DNA of 64,000 nucleotides, from assembly GCA_035461765.1 (NCBI GenBank), contig DATHUY010000153.1, positions 1 to 64,000 of the forward strand. Reading direction: 5' to 3'. The DNA comes from Longimicrobiales bacterium. Lineage in GTDB: Bacteria; Gemmatimonadota; Gemmatimonadetes; Longimicrobiales; RSA9. Position numbers and translations under genes: made by a program. Numbering within the stretch: position 1 is the stretch's first letter; each line of letters opens with the position of its first letter. Under the pieces are notes generated by a model, which was not told the origin of the DNA, searched no databases, and saw only the letters and a program-made list of their open reading frames with translations. Shown here in pieces: positions 25,500 to 33,647 of the stretch.

Positions 25500-26543
25500 G
25501 TGCGTGCGGCTTTTATGTACCGCAACTGCATCTTCTGCTCGGCACCCTTCGGCTCCAACGAAGCGCTGGAACCCTTCCCTGTCGGCAGGCAGCTGGCATT
25601 CGACGCCTGGAAGGGCAGGCTCTGGGCGGTCTGTCCGGTTTGCGCGCGATGGAACCTGGCGCCGATCGAGGAACGCTGGGAAAGTGTAGAGGCAGCGGAG
25701 AAGCTGTTCGTCGACGCGAGGCTCCGGGTTCAGTCCGAGAACGTCGGCATCGCGCAGCTTCCGGACGGCACGCGGCTCGTGCGCGTCGGCGGCGCGGTGC
25801 CGGGTGAGCTCGCGGCCTGGAGGTACGGCCGACACCTGCTGCAGCGGCGGCGGCGGTACCTGATCGGAGGCGCGGCCAGCACGGCACTCTCCCTCGCCGT
25901 GTACGGCGGGATCGCTGCGTCGGCCGCCGGGCTCCTCGGCGTCACGGCATTCAGCAGCTGGATCAGCAGCCGGCGGCAGCAGAAGGTGATCTATCGGCTG
26001 CCGGACCCTGAGCGATCGTCGGCGGAGCTCGTCATCCGCCGCTGGCATCTCGACGGCTTGAACCTCGACGCAACGGCGTCGGGCGAAATCGAGGTCCACA
26101 TCCGCGACGCGCACGACACGAAGCCGAAAGGGTGGGACGGCAAGGTTCGAAGCCGGTCGCGCGACGTGGCCGTTGTTGCCGGCAACAACGCACGCGCCCT
26201 GCTGGCGCGCGCCATGGTCTTCGTGAACCGCAAGGGCGCGACCGAACGGAAGCTCGCGGACGCGAACCGCATCCTGGCGCGCGTCGGATCCGCGGAGCAG
26301 ATCCTGCGCATGGCGGCCGCCAACGGATCGGCTCTCGGCGAAAAGGCCGGTCGGCAGATCAGACCGACCGACGCGCTCGTTTTCGAGATGGCGCTGAACG
26401 AGGAGTCGGAGCGCCGCGCGATGGAGGGTGAGCTCGCCGCACTCGAGGCGGCATGGCGGGAAGCCGAGGAAATCGCCGCGATCGCCGACACGCTGCCCGG
26501 CGAGGCCGCGCTGAACCGCCTGATCGACCGGATGTCTCGCTGA
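25500..26543 (+). CDS. Zinc-ribbon membrane protein of unknown function
   Basis: A 347-residue protein. The N-terminus has two CxxC pairs, CIFC (about residues 10-13) and CPVC (about 45-48), forming a zinc ribbon. A hydrophobic stretch (YLIGGAASTALSLAVYGGIAASAAGLLGVTAF, about 120-150) follows an arginine-rich LLQRRRRY, so it is probably inserted in the membrane with the ribbon in the cytoplasm. The C-terminal half is soluble, with LPDPERSSAELVIRRWHL, EIEVHIRDAHD and a helical region with repeated Ala/Glu/Arg (EEIAAIADTL). The start is GTG 25500 or, less likely, ATG 25515. No family recognised; a scaffolding or signal role is possible. Confidence 0.72.
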   Translation: MRAAFMYRNCIFCSAPFGSNEALEPFPVGRQLAFDAWKGRLWAVCPVCARWNLAPIEERWESVEAAEKLFVDARLRVQSENVGIAQLPDGTRLVRVGGAVPGELAAWRYGRHLLQRRRRYLIGGAASTALSLAVYGGIAASAAGLLGVTAFSSWISSRRQQKVIYRLPDPERSSAELVIRRWHLDGLNLDATASGEIEVHIRDAHDTKPKGWDGKVRSRSRDVAVVAGNNARALLARAMVFVNRKGATERKLADANRILARVGSAEQILRMAAANGSALGEKAGRQIRPTDALVFEMALNEESERRAMEGELAALEAAWREAEEIAAIADTLPGEAALNRLIDRMSR

Positions 26544-26656
26544 ACGGATGACGCCCCGCCTCCGGATGTCGCGCTGAACGCATGACGCCCCCATGCCGGC
26601 GCACATGTGGCCCGGGTTGCGCTCGCTGCGTGCACCGCTCACGGTCGGTGCGACGC

Positions 26657-26685
26657 TTGACAGCCATGAGACGCCGCCGGACCTT
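26657..26685 (+). promoter_or_regulatory. Tryptophanase promoter with leaderless start
   Basis: A perfect TTGACA (26657-26662), a 17-bp spacer and GACCTT (26680-26685). The ATG at 26692 comes 6 nt later, and there is no Shine-Dalgarno, so the transcript would begin at the start codon. Confidence 0.6.
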
Positions 26686-26691
26686 CACCCC

Positions 26692-28092
26692 ATGAAGACG
26701 ATCATCGAGCCGTTCCGCATCAAGGCCGTCGAGCCCATCCGCATGACGACGCCGGCTGAGCGCGCTTCCTTCCTCGCGGCCGCCGGCTACAATGTGTTTC
26801 TGCTGCGCTCCGACGATGTACTGATCGATCTGCTCACCGACAGCGGCACGTCCGCCATGAGCGCCGAACAGTGGGCCGCCGTCATGCGCGGCGATGAAGC
26901 CTACGCCGGCAGCCGCTCCTGGTACCGCTTCGAGGAGGCCGTCCGCGATCTGTTCGGCTTCCGGCACGTCATTCCCACGCACCAGGGTCGCGCGGCGGAG
27001 CGCATCCTCTTCAGTACGGTCTGCCGGCCCGGCGACGTCGTACCGAACAACACTCACTTCGATACGACCCGCGCAAACGTCGAGGCAGTCGGCGCACGCG
27101 CCGTCGATCTTCCGTGCGCCGAGGCGCGCGACACGCAGTCGCGGTTTCCGTTCAAGGGCAACATGGATGTGGCCGGTCTGGAGTCGCTGATCGCGGACGT
27201 CGGCGCCGACCGCATACCCATCTGCATGATCACGCTGACCAACAACTCGGGCGGCGGCCAGCCCGCGTCGATGGAGAACATCCGCGCGGTGCGCGACGTG
27301 TGCCGGAGGCATGACATCCCGTTCTACATCGATGCGTGCCGCTTCGCCGAAAATGCGTTCCTCATACGTGAACGCGAAAACGGTTACGCCGGCCGGTCGG
27401 TGCACGACATCGCGCGCGAGATCTTTTCGCATGCCGATGGCTGCACATTCTCCGCGAAGAAGGACGGGCTCGCCAACATCGGCGGATTTCTCAGCACCAA
27501 CAATGACAGCCACGCAGAGCAGGAGACGAACCTCCTGATCCTCACCGAGGGGTTCCCGACATACGGCGGACTCGCCGGACGAGACCTCGACGCCATCGCC
27601 GTCGGACTGCGCGAAGTCGTCGAAGAGGATTACCTCAATTACCGTATCGCATCCGTACGCTATCTCGGCGAGCACATCTCAGCCGCCGGCGTTCCCATTA
27701 TCCAGCCGCCGGGCGGTCACGCCATCTACATTGATGCGGCCGGGTTCCTGCCCCACGTTCCTCCCAGCGAGCTGCCCGGTCAGGCCCTCGTGGCCGAACT
27801 GTATCGCGCGGGCGGCATCCGCGCGGTCGAGATCGGTACAGTGATGTTCGGGAAGCGCGATCCGGAGACGGGCGCGGAGACCACCGCCCCCATGGAGCTG
27901 GTACGGCTGGCCATTCCGCGCCGCGTATACACGCAGAGCCACATCGATTACGTCATCGAAGTGATCCGCGAGGTGTGGGAGAATCGGGATCGAATCGGTG
28001 GCCTGCGCATCACGCATCAGGCGCCAGTGCTGCGGCACTTCACGGCCCGGTTCGAGCCGCTCGGGCCGCTCGCCACGCGACAACATGCCTGA
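26692..28092 (+). CDS. tnaA: Tryptophanase (tryptophan indole-lyase)
   Basis: A 466-residue PLP enzyme that splits tryptophan to indole, pyruvate and ammonia. The PLP lysine lies in FSAKKDG (about Lys257), with DACRFAENAFLI and NNSGGGQP in the active site, and RAVEIGTVMFG. It is distinguished from tyrosine phenol-lyase by the C-terminal sequence VLRHFTARFE: the histidine (about 449) aligns with the tryptophanase-specific His463 of E. coli, where tyrosine phenol-lyase has Phe. The start is MKTIIEPFRIKAVEPI; an upstream in-frame start would add 33 residues. No tnaC-like leader peptide lies upstream and the message should be leaderless. Indole signalling is a possibility; no indole transporter is adjacent. 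Confidence 0.92.
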   Translation: MKTIIEPFRIKAVEPIRMTTPAERASFLAAAGYNVFLLRSDDVLIDLLTDSGTSAMSAEQWAAVMRGDEAYAGSRSWYRFEEAVRDLFGFRHVIPTHQGRAAERILFSTVCRPGDVVPNNTHFDTTRANVEAVGARAVDLPCAEARDTQSRFPFKGNMDVAGLESLIADVGADRIPICMITLTNNSGGGQPASMENIRAVRDVCRRHDIPFYIDACRFAENAFLIRERENGYAGRSVHDIAREIFSHADGCTFSAKKDGLANIGGFLSTNNDSHAEQETNLLILTEGFPTYGGLAGRDLDAIAVGLREVVEEDYLNYRIASVRYLGEHISAAGVPIIQPPGGHAIYIDAAGFLPHVPPSELPGQALVAELYRAGGIRAVEIGTVMFGKRDPETGAETTAPMELVRLAIPRRVYTQSHIDYVIEVIREVWENRDRIGGLRITHQAPVLRHFTARFEPLGPLATRQHA

Positions 28093-28107
28093 CTTCCGGC
28101 ATGACGA

Positions 28108-28140
28108 GGCCAGGCGCATGAGTCCCTTACGCGCCTGGCC
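28108..28140. terminator. Possible bidirectional hairpin after tryptophanase
   Basis: GGCCAGGCGC and GCGCCTGGCC pair around a 13-nt loop between convergent genes (stops at 28092 and 28163). No U-tract follows, so it is a weak terminator call. Confidence 0.35.
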
Positions 28141-28162
28141 GGGCACTACGCTCAGCTGACGT

Positions 28163-29551
28163 TCACTGCACGATCTCGCCGAACTCCTTCACCTGCTCCT
28201 CTATCGCCGATCTGTCACCTACGATTACCACGACCATCCGTTCCGGATCCAGGTACGTCTGCGCCATCCGCTGCACATCTGCCGGAGTCACCGCATGGAT
28301 GCTGCGCACGTAGTTGGAATGGAAGTCGTCGGGCAGATCGTGCAGGTTGCGCTGGCGCAGCATGCCGAGCACGCCGCCGCGCGAAGAGGCCTGGAGCGTG
28401 AACGTACCCGCCATGTAGTTCTGGATGCCGCGCAGCTCCTCGGCCGGCGGCGGCTCCGCGCGGAGCCGCTCGATCTCGCTGAAGATCTCCCGGAGCGCGG
28501 GACCCGTCACGGCAGTCGTCACATCGGCTATCTCTGCCCAGTAGCCGGTGCGATAGCGGGTGCTGACGTTGCTGAACGGTGAGTATGTGTAGCCCTTGTC
28601 TTCGCGTATGTTGCGAGTGATGCGGGAGGCAAACGCACCGCCGAGCAGCATGTTCGTTACCTGCAGTGGCACGTAATCGGGGTGTGACGGGTCGATGACC
28701 GGCAGCCCCACATACATCGACGACTGCACGGCACCGGGACGGTCGACCACGTGGATGCGGCGCGTCGTCTGAGCGGCATCCGGTACATTCAGCGCCGGAG
28801 CCGTGCCCGCCCTCCAGTCGGCGAACGCCTGGCGCACCACGCTCTCCATGTCCCGTGCATCGACGCGCCCGACGATGAACAGATGAGCGCGCGCCGCGCC
28901 GACGTGTGTCTCGTAAAACCGCTTCAGCTGATCCACCGTGTACCCGGACAGCATCGCCTCCGAAGGGAACACGCGGCCGTAGGGATGACCCGGGTAGAGC
29001 ACGGCATGGAACCGCTCCAGTGCTAGCGACTGCGGCTGACTCTTCTGCACGGCAAGATTGCGCAGGCGGCTCGCTCTCAGGCGCTCCAGCTCGGAGGGCG
29101 GGAATGCCGGATTGATCGCGAGATCCGCGATCAGGCGCACGAGGTCGGCGGCCGACTCGGACAGGGCCGACCCGCTGACGCTGAGCTCATCCGGGGACAC
29201 GCCGACACTCACCCCTCCCCCCATGCGTGCGGCCTCGAGCGAGATCTCGCTCGACGAACGCGATGTTGTGCCCTCCCGCATCAGATCGGCCATGAGGTCG
29301 GCCAGCCATACTTCGTCCGCGGCTTCGTTCACGTTGCCCACGCGCACGACCAGTTGCGCATCGACCTTCGGGACCGTGCCGAACGACACGATCGATACGC
29401 CCATGCCGTTGTCCAGCGTGAACGTGTGCGGTGCGGGCAGCTCGACATTCTTCGGTGTGCCGGGGGCGGGCGGTGTCTCCTGGGCACGGGCCGGCACGGT
29501 CGCACCAGCCATCACGACGAGCGAGAGCCCCACGATCGAATTCATCTTCAT
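28163..29551 (-). CDS. M16-family peptidase-like protein, active site lost
   Basis: A 462-residue secreted protein (signal sequence VGLSLVVMAGATVPARAQ). It has the M16 fold: an N-terminal half with LDNGMGVSIVSFGTVPK, LVVRVG, and a C-terminal half with DRPGAVQSSMYVGLPVIDPSHPDY and the typical GGAFASRITRNIREDKGYTYSPFS. The zinc motif HxxEH is replaced by DLMAD in VWLADLMADLMREGT, so it cannot bind catalytic zinc. It is the standard inactive partner of the active M16 encoded just upstream (11-nt gap), as in mitochondrial processing peptidase and other bacterial pairs. It lies in the periplasm. The pair probably degrades peptides or processes surface proteins. Confidence 0.92.
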   Translation of the reverse strand: MKMNSIVGLSLVVMAGATVPARAQETPPAPGTPKNVELPAPHTFTLDNGMGVSIVSFGTVPKVDAQLVVRVGNVNEAADEVWLADLMADLMREGTTSRSSSEISLEAARMGGGVSVGVSPDELSVSGSALSESAADLVRLIADLAINPAFPPSELERLRASRLRNLAVQKSQPQSLALERFHAVLYPGHPYGRVFPSEAMLSGYTVDQLKRFYETHVGAARAHLFIVGRVDARDMESVVRQAFADWRAGTAPALNVPDAAQTTRRIHVVDRPGAVQSSMYVGLPVIDPSHPDYVPLQVTNMLLGGAFASRITRNIREDKGYTYSPFSNVSTRYRTGYWAEIADVTTAVTGPALREIFSEIERLRAEPPPAEELRGIQNYMAGTFTLQASSRGGVLGMLRQRNLHDLPDDFHSNYVRSIHAVTPADVQRMAQTYLDPERMVVVIVGDRSAIEEQVKEFGEIVQ

Positions 29552-29562
29552 TTTCGCTCTCC

Positions 29563-30927
29563 TCAGCTCGCGGGACGGTTCTCGACGCGGAGCACCGTGC
29601 GATTCGTCGTCCGCAGGTACTCGCGCGCAGTGCGCATGATCAGTTCCGGTGTGACCTTGCGGAGCTCATCCTCGATGCGGTTGATCTTCCCGGGGTCATC
29701 ATCGAACAGTGCGAAAGCGGCGAGCAGGTCAGCACGGCCAAAGCCGCTCTCAACGTTGGAGTACAGCCATGACCTCATCTTGACGAGTGCCAGGTCGAGC
29801 GTCTCCGGATCCACCGGCCGGGTCTGCAGGTCGGTGATGACGGAATCGATCGCCGCCACGATCGACGCGGCCGGCGTAGTCTCGTCATGCAGCAGCGAAA
29901 TGGAGTAGAGCGTCGGACCGTTGATATTGAACATGTTGCCAAGCGCGAAGTTGGCTCCCGCACTGACTCCGGACGTCATCGCCCGGTCCTGCACCAGCGC
30001 CTGGTAGAGCCGGCTGTCACGCCCCTGCGCCAGGATCTGATCGATGAGAGCCATGGCGTAGTATTCCGGCGTGTCCTTCGCCGGCATGTGATAGCCGAGC
30101 GCCAGTGCCGGCCGGTTCGCCAGCGGGTCCTGCTTTACCGCCTGTTTCTCTTCGGTCTGGCGCGGCTCCGTGATGTCCGGCTTCGGCTCCAGCTCCACTG
30201 CGGGGATGGGACCGAAATACTGGCGGATCCACGCCATCGTCTGCTGCGGGTCGAAGTCGCCGACCACCACGAGGACCGCGTTGTTCGGTGCGTAGTACTG
30301 CCTGAAGAACGACTGCACATCCTCGAGGGTCGCCGCCTCCAGGTCCGCAAGGTCGCCGTAGAAGTTGTGCGCGTTGTGCCAGTTCTCGTTCGCATACTGC
30401 GGCAGGTCGAGCCACGGGAAGCCGCCATAGGGCTGATTCAGAACGTTGACCTTGACCTCGTTCGCCACTACACCCTGCTGATTGGTCAGATTCTCCTGTG
30501 TGATGTCGAGGCCCTTCATGCGATCGGCCTCCGCCCACAGCATCGTCTCCAGTGTGTGCGCCGGCACCACCTGGAAATAGTTCGTGTGATCGAACCGGGT
30601 GGAGCCATTCAGCACACCGCCATTCGACTGCACCAGCTGGATGAACTCGTTCTTGCCGAGATTCCGCGAGCCCTGAAACATCATGTGCTCGAACAGATGT
30701 GCGAACCCGGTCCGGTCCCGTGGCTCGATCCGGAATCCGATGTTGTAATAGACGGCCACCGTGGCCGTGGGTGCGCTGTGATCCTCCGACAGCACGATCC
30801 TGAGACCGTTGTCCAGCGAGTCGTAGGTGACAGGTACCGTCAGCTGTTCGGCCTGGGCGTGCGTCGATGCCGGCGCGGCCACGAAGCCCGTCACGAGTGC
30901 GAGGGCAATCGGGAGTGAACGGCGCAT
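29563..30927 (-). CDS. M16-family zinc metallopeptidase, active
   Basis: A 454-residue secreted protease. Signal sequence MRRSLPIALALVTGFVAAPA ending in an AQA-type site. The zinc-binding inverted motif HLFEH lies at about residue 69 in TGFAHLFEHMMFQGS, with the third ligand Glu downstream (NEVKVNVLNQPYGGFPW). Residues KNEFIQLVQSNGG and RFDHTNYFQ follow as in the family. The start is ATG 30927 with a purine-rich ribosome-binding site. With the inactive M16 (28163-29551) it should make a heterodimer in the periplasm. Substrate unknown. A third, larger M16 gene at 54.6-57.3 kb is cytoplasmic by sequence. Confidence 0.94.
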   Translation of the reverse strand: MRRSLPIALALVTGFVAAPASTHAQAEQLTVPVTYDSLDNGLRIVLSEDHSAPTATVAVYYNIGFRIEPRDRTGFAHLFEHMMFQGSRNLGKNEFIQLVQSNGGVLNGSTRFDHTNYFQVVPAHTLETMLWAEADRMKGLDITQENLTNQQGVVANEVKVNVLNQPYGGFPWLDLPQYANENWHNAHNFYGDLADLEAATLEDVQSFFRQYYAPNNAVLVVVGDFDPQQTMAWIRQYFGPIPAVELEPKPDITEPRQTEEKQAVKQDPLANRPALALGYHMPAKDTPEYYAMALIDQILAQGRDSRLYQALVQDRAMTSGVSAGANFALGNMFNINGPTLYSISLLHDETTPAASIVAAIDSVITDLQTRPVDPETLDLALVKMRSWLYSNVESGFGRADLLAAFALFDDDPGKINRIEDELRKVTPELIMRTAREYLRTTNRTVLRVENRPAS

Positions 30928-31033
30928 GGCTTTTCTCCCCGTACAGGTAAACTCCGCCGGCCTTCGTTGCGTGGCCGGTTCATGAGAATCAGTCGAACAT
31001 CCGTCTGCCGGATGGCACTTTACACCTGCGGCA

Positions 31034-31510
31034 TCATTCCACGAACGGCGTCGCGACCGCGCTGTCCGGATCACCGTAGTCGCCGCGCAGCAGCTTCAGC
31101 ATGTGAATCTCCAGGTCGATCTCGCGCTGCGTGCGGAAGCCCAGCCGCCGATGCAGCTCCAGCGGCGGACACCACCCCTGGAGCGAGTGCTGCAGCAGGA
31201 ATCCGGACGTCACGAGCGCCAGCACGTACCACCGCTTCCGCCCCATCGCCCCCAGCAGCATGCCTGTCACCGAGCTCGCCGAGGACTGCAGCGCGAGCAC
31301 CCGCTCGATGCTCCACTCCCGCTCGAGATCCGCCTGGCGGGAACGCAACAGATGCTCCGACGCGTTCACGTAGGAGCCGACCCGCCCGATCAGCTCCGTG
31401 TCCATCCTGGTCTGACGCCCCAGATCGGTCCGCTGCCGCACCCGGTCCGTAACCGTGATGTCGTCCAGCTCGCGCAGCAGCGTCAGCACCAGCGAATCGG
31501 TGTCTTCCAT
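31034..31510 (-). CDS. YgaP-like membrane protein of unknown function
   Basis: A 158-residue protein. The N-terminal half is a charged, amphipathic helix (RELDDITVTDRVRQRTDLGRQ) and coiled-coil-like. It is followed by a hydrophobic segment (WYVLALVTSGFLLQHSL) and the motif GWCPPLELHRRLGFRTQREIDLE, which resembles the DUF2892/YgaP C-terminal pattern 'G.CP...lG..T'. It therefore probably sits in the inner membrane and the cysteine may be functionally important. The start is ATG 31510 with GGAGCGAG. It is divergent from DUF4153 by 202 nt, and the M16 pair is 106 nt away in the same direction. Function unknown. Confidence 0.65.
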   Translation of the reverse strand: MEDTDSLVLTLLRELDDITVTDRVRQRTDLGRQTRMDTELIGRVGSYVNASEHLLRSRQADLEREWSIERVLALQSSASSVTGMLLGAMGRKRWYVLALVTSGFLLQHSLQGWCPPLELHRRLGFRTQREIDLEIHMLKLLRGDYGDPDSAVATPFVE

Positions 31511-31649
31511 GTCTCGCTCCGTGGGAATCGTCCCCTGCTTCGCGATGCACGTCCCGCGCCTGCAGTGCGCTGGTGCGACCGGCCCGTCGGCCCCGGGCAG
31601 CATCCGTCGATCCCCACGCGGGGGGCCGGGATCCGACCTTGCTTTATGA

Positions 31650-31665
31650 GATAAAGCGCTTTATC
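31650..31665. promoter_or_regulatory. 16-bp perfect palindrome, likely operator
   Basis: GATAAAGCGCTTTATC is exactly self-complementary. A further CTTTAT half-site lies just upstream (31642-31647). It sits 48 nt before the DUF4153 start, between a TTGCTT (31639) and TTATCA (31661) spaced 16 bp, so a bound protein would block that promoter. No regulator gene adjoins it. Confidence 0.55.
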
Positions 31666-31712
31666 ATGGAGCGGATTGCGCGGACTGCGTCTTTACACTC
31701 CGGGAGACGGAC

Positions 31713-33632
31713 ATGACGACCTCACTGACCGCACGCGCCAGCCGGTACATGAGCGACTCGCTTCGGGGCGTGCGCCAGGCCCCGGTGGAGGTGATCGCCA
31801 CGCTCGTCGTGGCGGCGACGTTCTCGTGGGCACTGGAATCGGGCGCGGGCGACGCCGCGTTTCAGGCCTGGGCGGAGATCGCGGTCCCGTGTGCGCTGCT
31901 GCTCGTGGTCGCGTGGACGGGGACGCTGCTGTACGCCTCGGGACGCTGGGATGCCGTGCGGCGCTGGGCGTTCACGATCGGGGGCGCAGTCGTCGTCGGG
32001 ATCTACGCGTGGACGCTGGTGGATCTCCGTTACGAGGCGGAAGCCTGGCGCGCGGCGCTGCTGGTGGCTGCGGCCGTGGCGTGGCTGGTCGCGCTCCCGG
32101 CGTTCAGCGGTCGCGGAGATGCCGGCGCGGAGCGGGTGGCGCGGATGCGGCGCGTGGACGGGCGTTTCTCATTGCGGGTCATTGGCGCGGTACTGTACGG
32201 CGCCGCGCTGTTCATCGGCCTCGCGCTGGCGCTCGCGGCCGTGGACAACCTCTTCGAGGTGCGGCTCGACGAGCAGATCTTCATGCACGTCTGGGGCTGG
32301 ATTGCGTTCGTGCTGATCCCGTGGATCGTGCTCGGCGGCCTGGAGGATTATGTCCGCGCTGCGGCGCCCGCGTCGGCGGCAGCGGCCGAAGCAGGTGTGG
32401 GACCGGAGCGGCCGCCCGAGGGTGGAGATGCGGCCATGACAGCGGCTGGTGCGCCATCGTCCGGAGTGGCGTCCGTCGCCTATCGGATCGCGCTGTGGCT
32501 GGTGCCTCCGCTGCTCGCCCTGTACACGCTGATCCTGTACGCGTATGTCATCCGTATCCTCGCAACCGGAGAGATCCCGAAGAATCTGGTATCGCCCATG
32601 CTGCTGGCGGCCGGCGGGCTGACGGCGCTGGCGCTGCTGCTGTTCGACCCGCGGCCGGGACGCGGTGTGCTCGCGCGTTGGCTCCGGCTCGCCCCCGCGC
32701 TCTTCATCCCGCTGGCCCCGCTGGGGTACTGGGTACTGCTGATGCGCATCGACCAGTACGGCTGGACGGAGTTCCGGGTGGTGCGCGTCGTCGTGCTGAG
32801 CGCACTGGTGACGCTCGCGATCGGGGCGACGTTGCAGCTCTGGCGTCGCCGCGGGTTCAGCCTCCACGCCGCGCCGCTCGTGCTTGCGGGTGCCCTCCTG
32901 CTGAGCGCCGTGGGGCCGTGGAGCGCGCTGTCGATATCGCGACGGAGTCAGGAAGGCAGACTCACGACGGCGCTGGCGGACGTGGGCATCGCGGCGGAAG
33001 CAGTCGGCGCGGACGCGGCAGCTGCCACTGACGCCGACTCATCGCGCATCGTTCCCGCGACAGCATACGAGCAGATCCGCGAGAGCGCGCGTTACCTGGC
33101 GCTGCACTTCGGCCCGGACGCCCTGCCCGCCTCCCTGGCCGCGTTCGCGGACGAGCAGCCCGGCCGCGTCGACTACGCCGCGCGGCTGGGTCTGAAGCCG
33201 GACGCCCTTCCGGCGCGCGACGGGCTGGCCATCGGCGGGACGCTCGGTCGGGGGGCGCCTCTCGAGATCGGGGGCGGAACCGCGTACCGGATCTCCTGGA
33301 CCAGAGGTCCGCTCGGCGACGACCGACCGGAGGGCGTGGTCGCGCCGGATGACCGGAGCGTCGTCGGTGTCGCGCTGCGGGAGGGCATGCGCCTCGAGCT
33401 GCTCGTCGACAGCCGGTTGCTCATGGCGGACCTGGCGCCGCTGCTGCGCGAGCTCGAGAGGACCGCCGACCCGCGCGGGCTCGACCGGTTGCCGCAGGAG
33501 CACGCACTGGTGCCACTCGCCGACGCGGCCGGTAACCGTGCTGGCGACCTCGTGGTCTGGTCGCTACGTGCCAGCGCCGACTCCACCGGCTGGCGGCTCC
33601 AGCGGGCTGAAGCTCTCGCAGTGGTGCAGTAG
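31713..33632 (+). CDS. DUF4153-family membrane protein
   Basis: A 639-residue protein with about ten predicted membrane helices in its N-terminal two thirds, starting VIATLVVAATFSWALESG and including RVIGAVLYGAALFIGLALAL, IFMHVWGWIAFVLIPWIVLGGLEDY (the region most like DUF4153) and LYTLILYAYVIRILATGEIP. The last third is soluble (about residues 400-639), with beta-rich segments such as GVVAPDDRSVVGVALREGMRLELLVDSR. Loops between helices carry an acidic, alanine-rich insert (about 215-245). The start ATG 31713 has GGAGACGG 4 nt upstream. DUF4153 proteins are often linked to a PadR/HTH regulator, but here only the palindrome at 31650 is present. Function unknown. Confidence 0.85.
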   Translation: MTTSLTARASRYMSDSLRGVRQAPVEVIATLVVAATFSWALESGAGDAAFQAWAEIAVPCALLLVVAWTGTLLYASGRWDAVRRWAFTIGGAVVVGIYAWTLVDLRYEAEAWRAALLVAAAVAWLVALPAFSGRGDAGAERVARMRRVDGRFSLRVIGAVLYGAALFIGLALALAAVDNLFEVRLDEQIFMHVWGWIAFVLIPWIVLGGLEDYVRAAAPASAAAAEAGVGPERPPEGGDAAMTAAGAPSSGVASVAYRIALWLVPPLLALYTLILYAYVIRILATGEIPKNLVSPMLLAAGGLTALALLLFDPRPGRGVLARWLRLAPALFIPLAPLGYWVLLMRIDQYGWTEFRVVRVVVLSALVTLAIGATLQLWRRRGFSLHAAPLVLAGALLLSAVGPWSALSISRRSQEGRLTTALADVGIAAEAVGADAAAATDADSSRIVPATAYEQIRESARYLALHFGPDALPASLAAFADEQPGRVDYAARLGLKPDALPARDGLAIGGTLGRGAPLEIGGGTAYRISWTRGPLGDDRPEGVVAPDDRSVVGVALREGMRLELLVDSRLLMADLAPLLRELERTADPRGLDRLPQEHALVPLADAAGNRAGDLVVWSLRASADSTGWRLQRAEALAVVQ

Positions 33633-33647
33633 CAGCTCGTTGCGTCT

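Noticed and set aside
25164-26642. A 492-codon minus-strand frame
   Set aside because: Only the last 93 codons (from ATG 25445 with AGGAGG) are a real gene; the rest is antisense to the zinc-ribbon protein.
26692-28092. Tyrosine phenol-lyase as the identity of this enzyme
   Set aside because: The C-terminal RHFTA has His (tryptophanase-specific) where tyrosine phenol-lyase has Phe.
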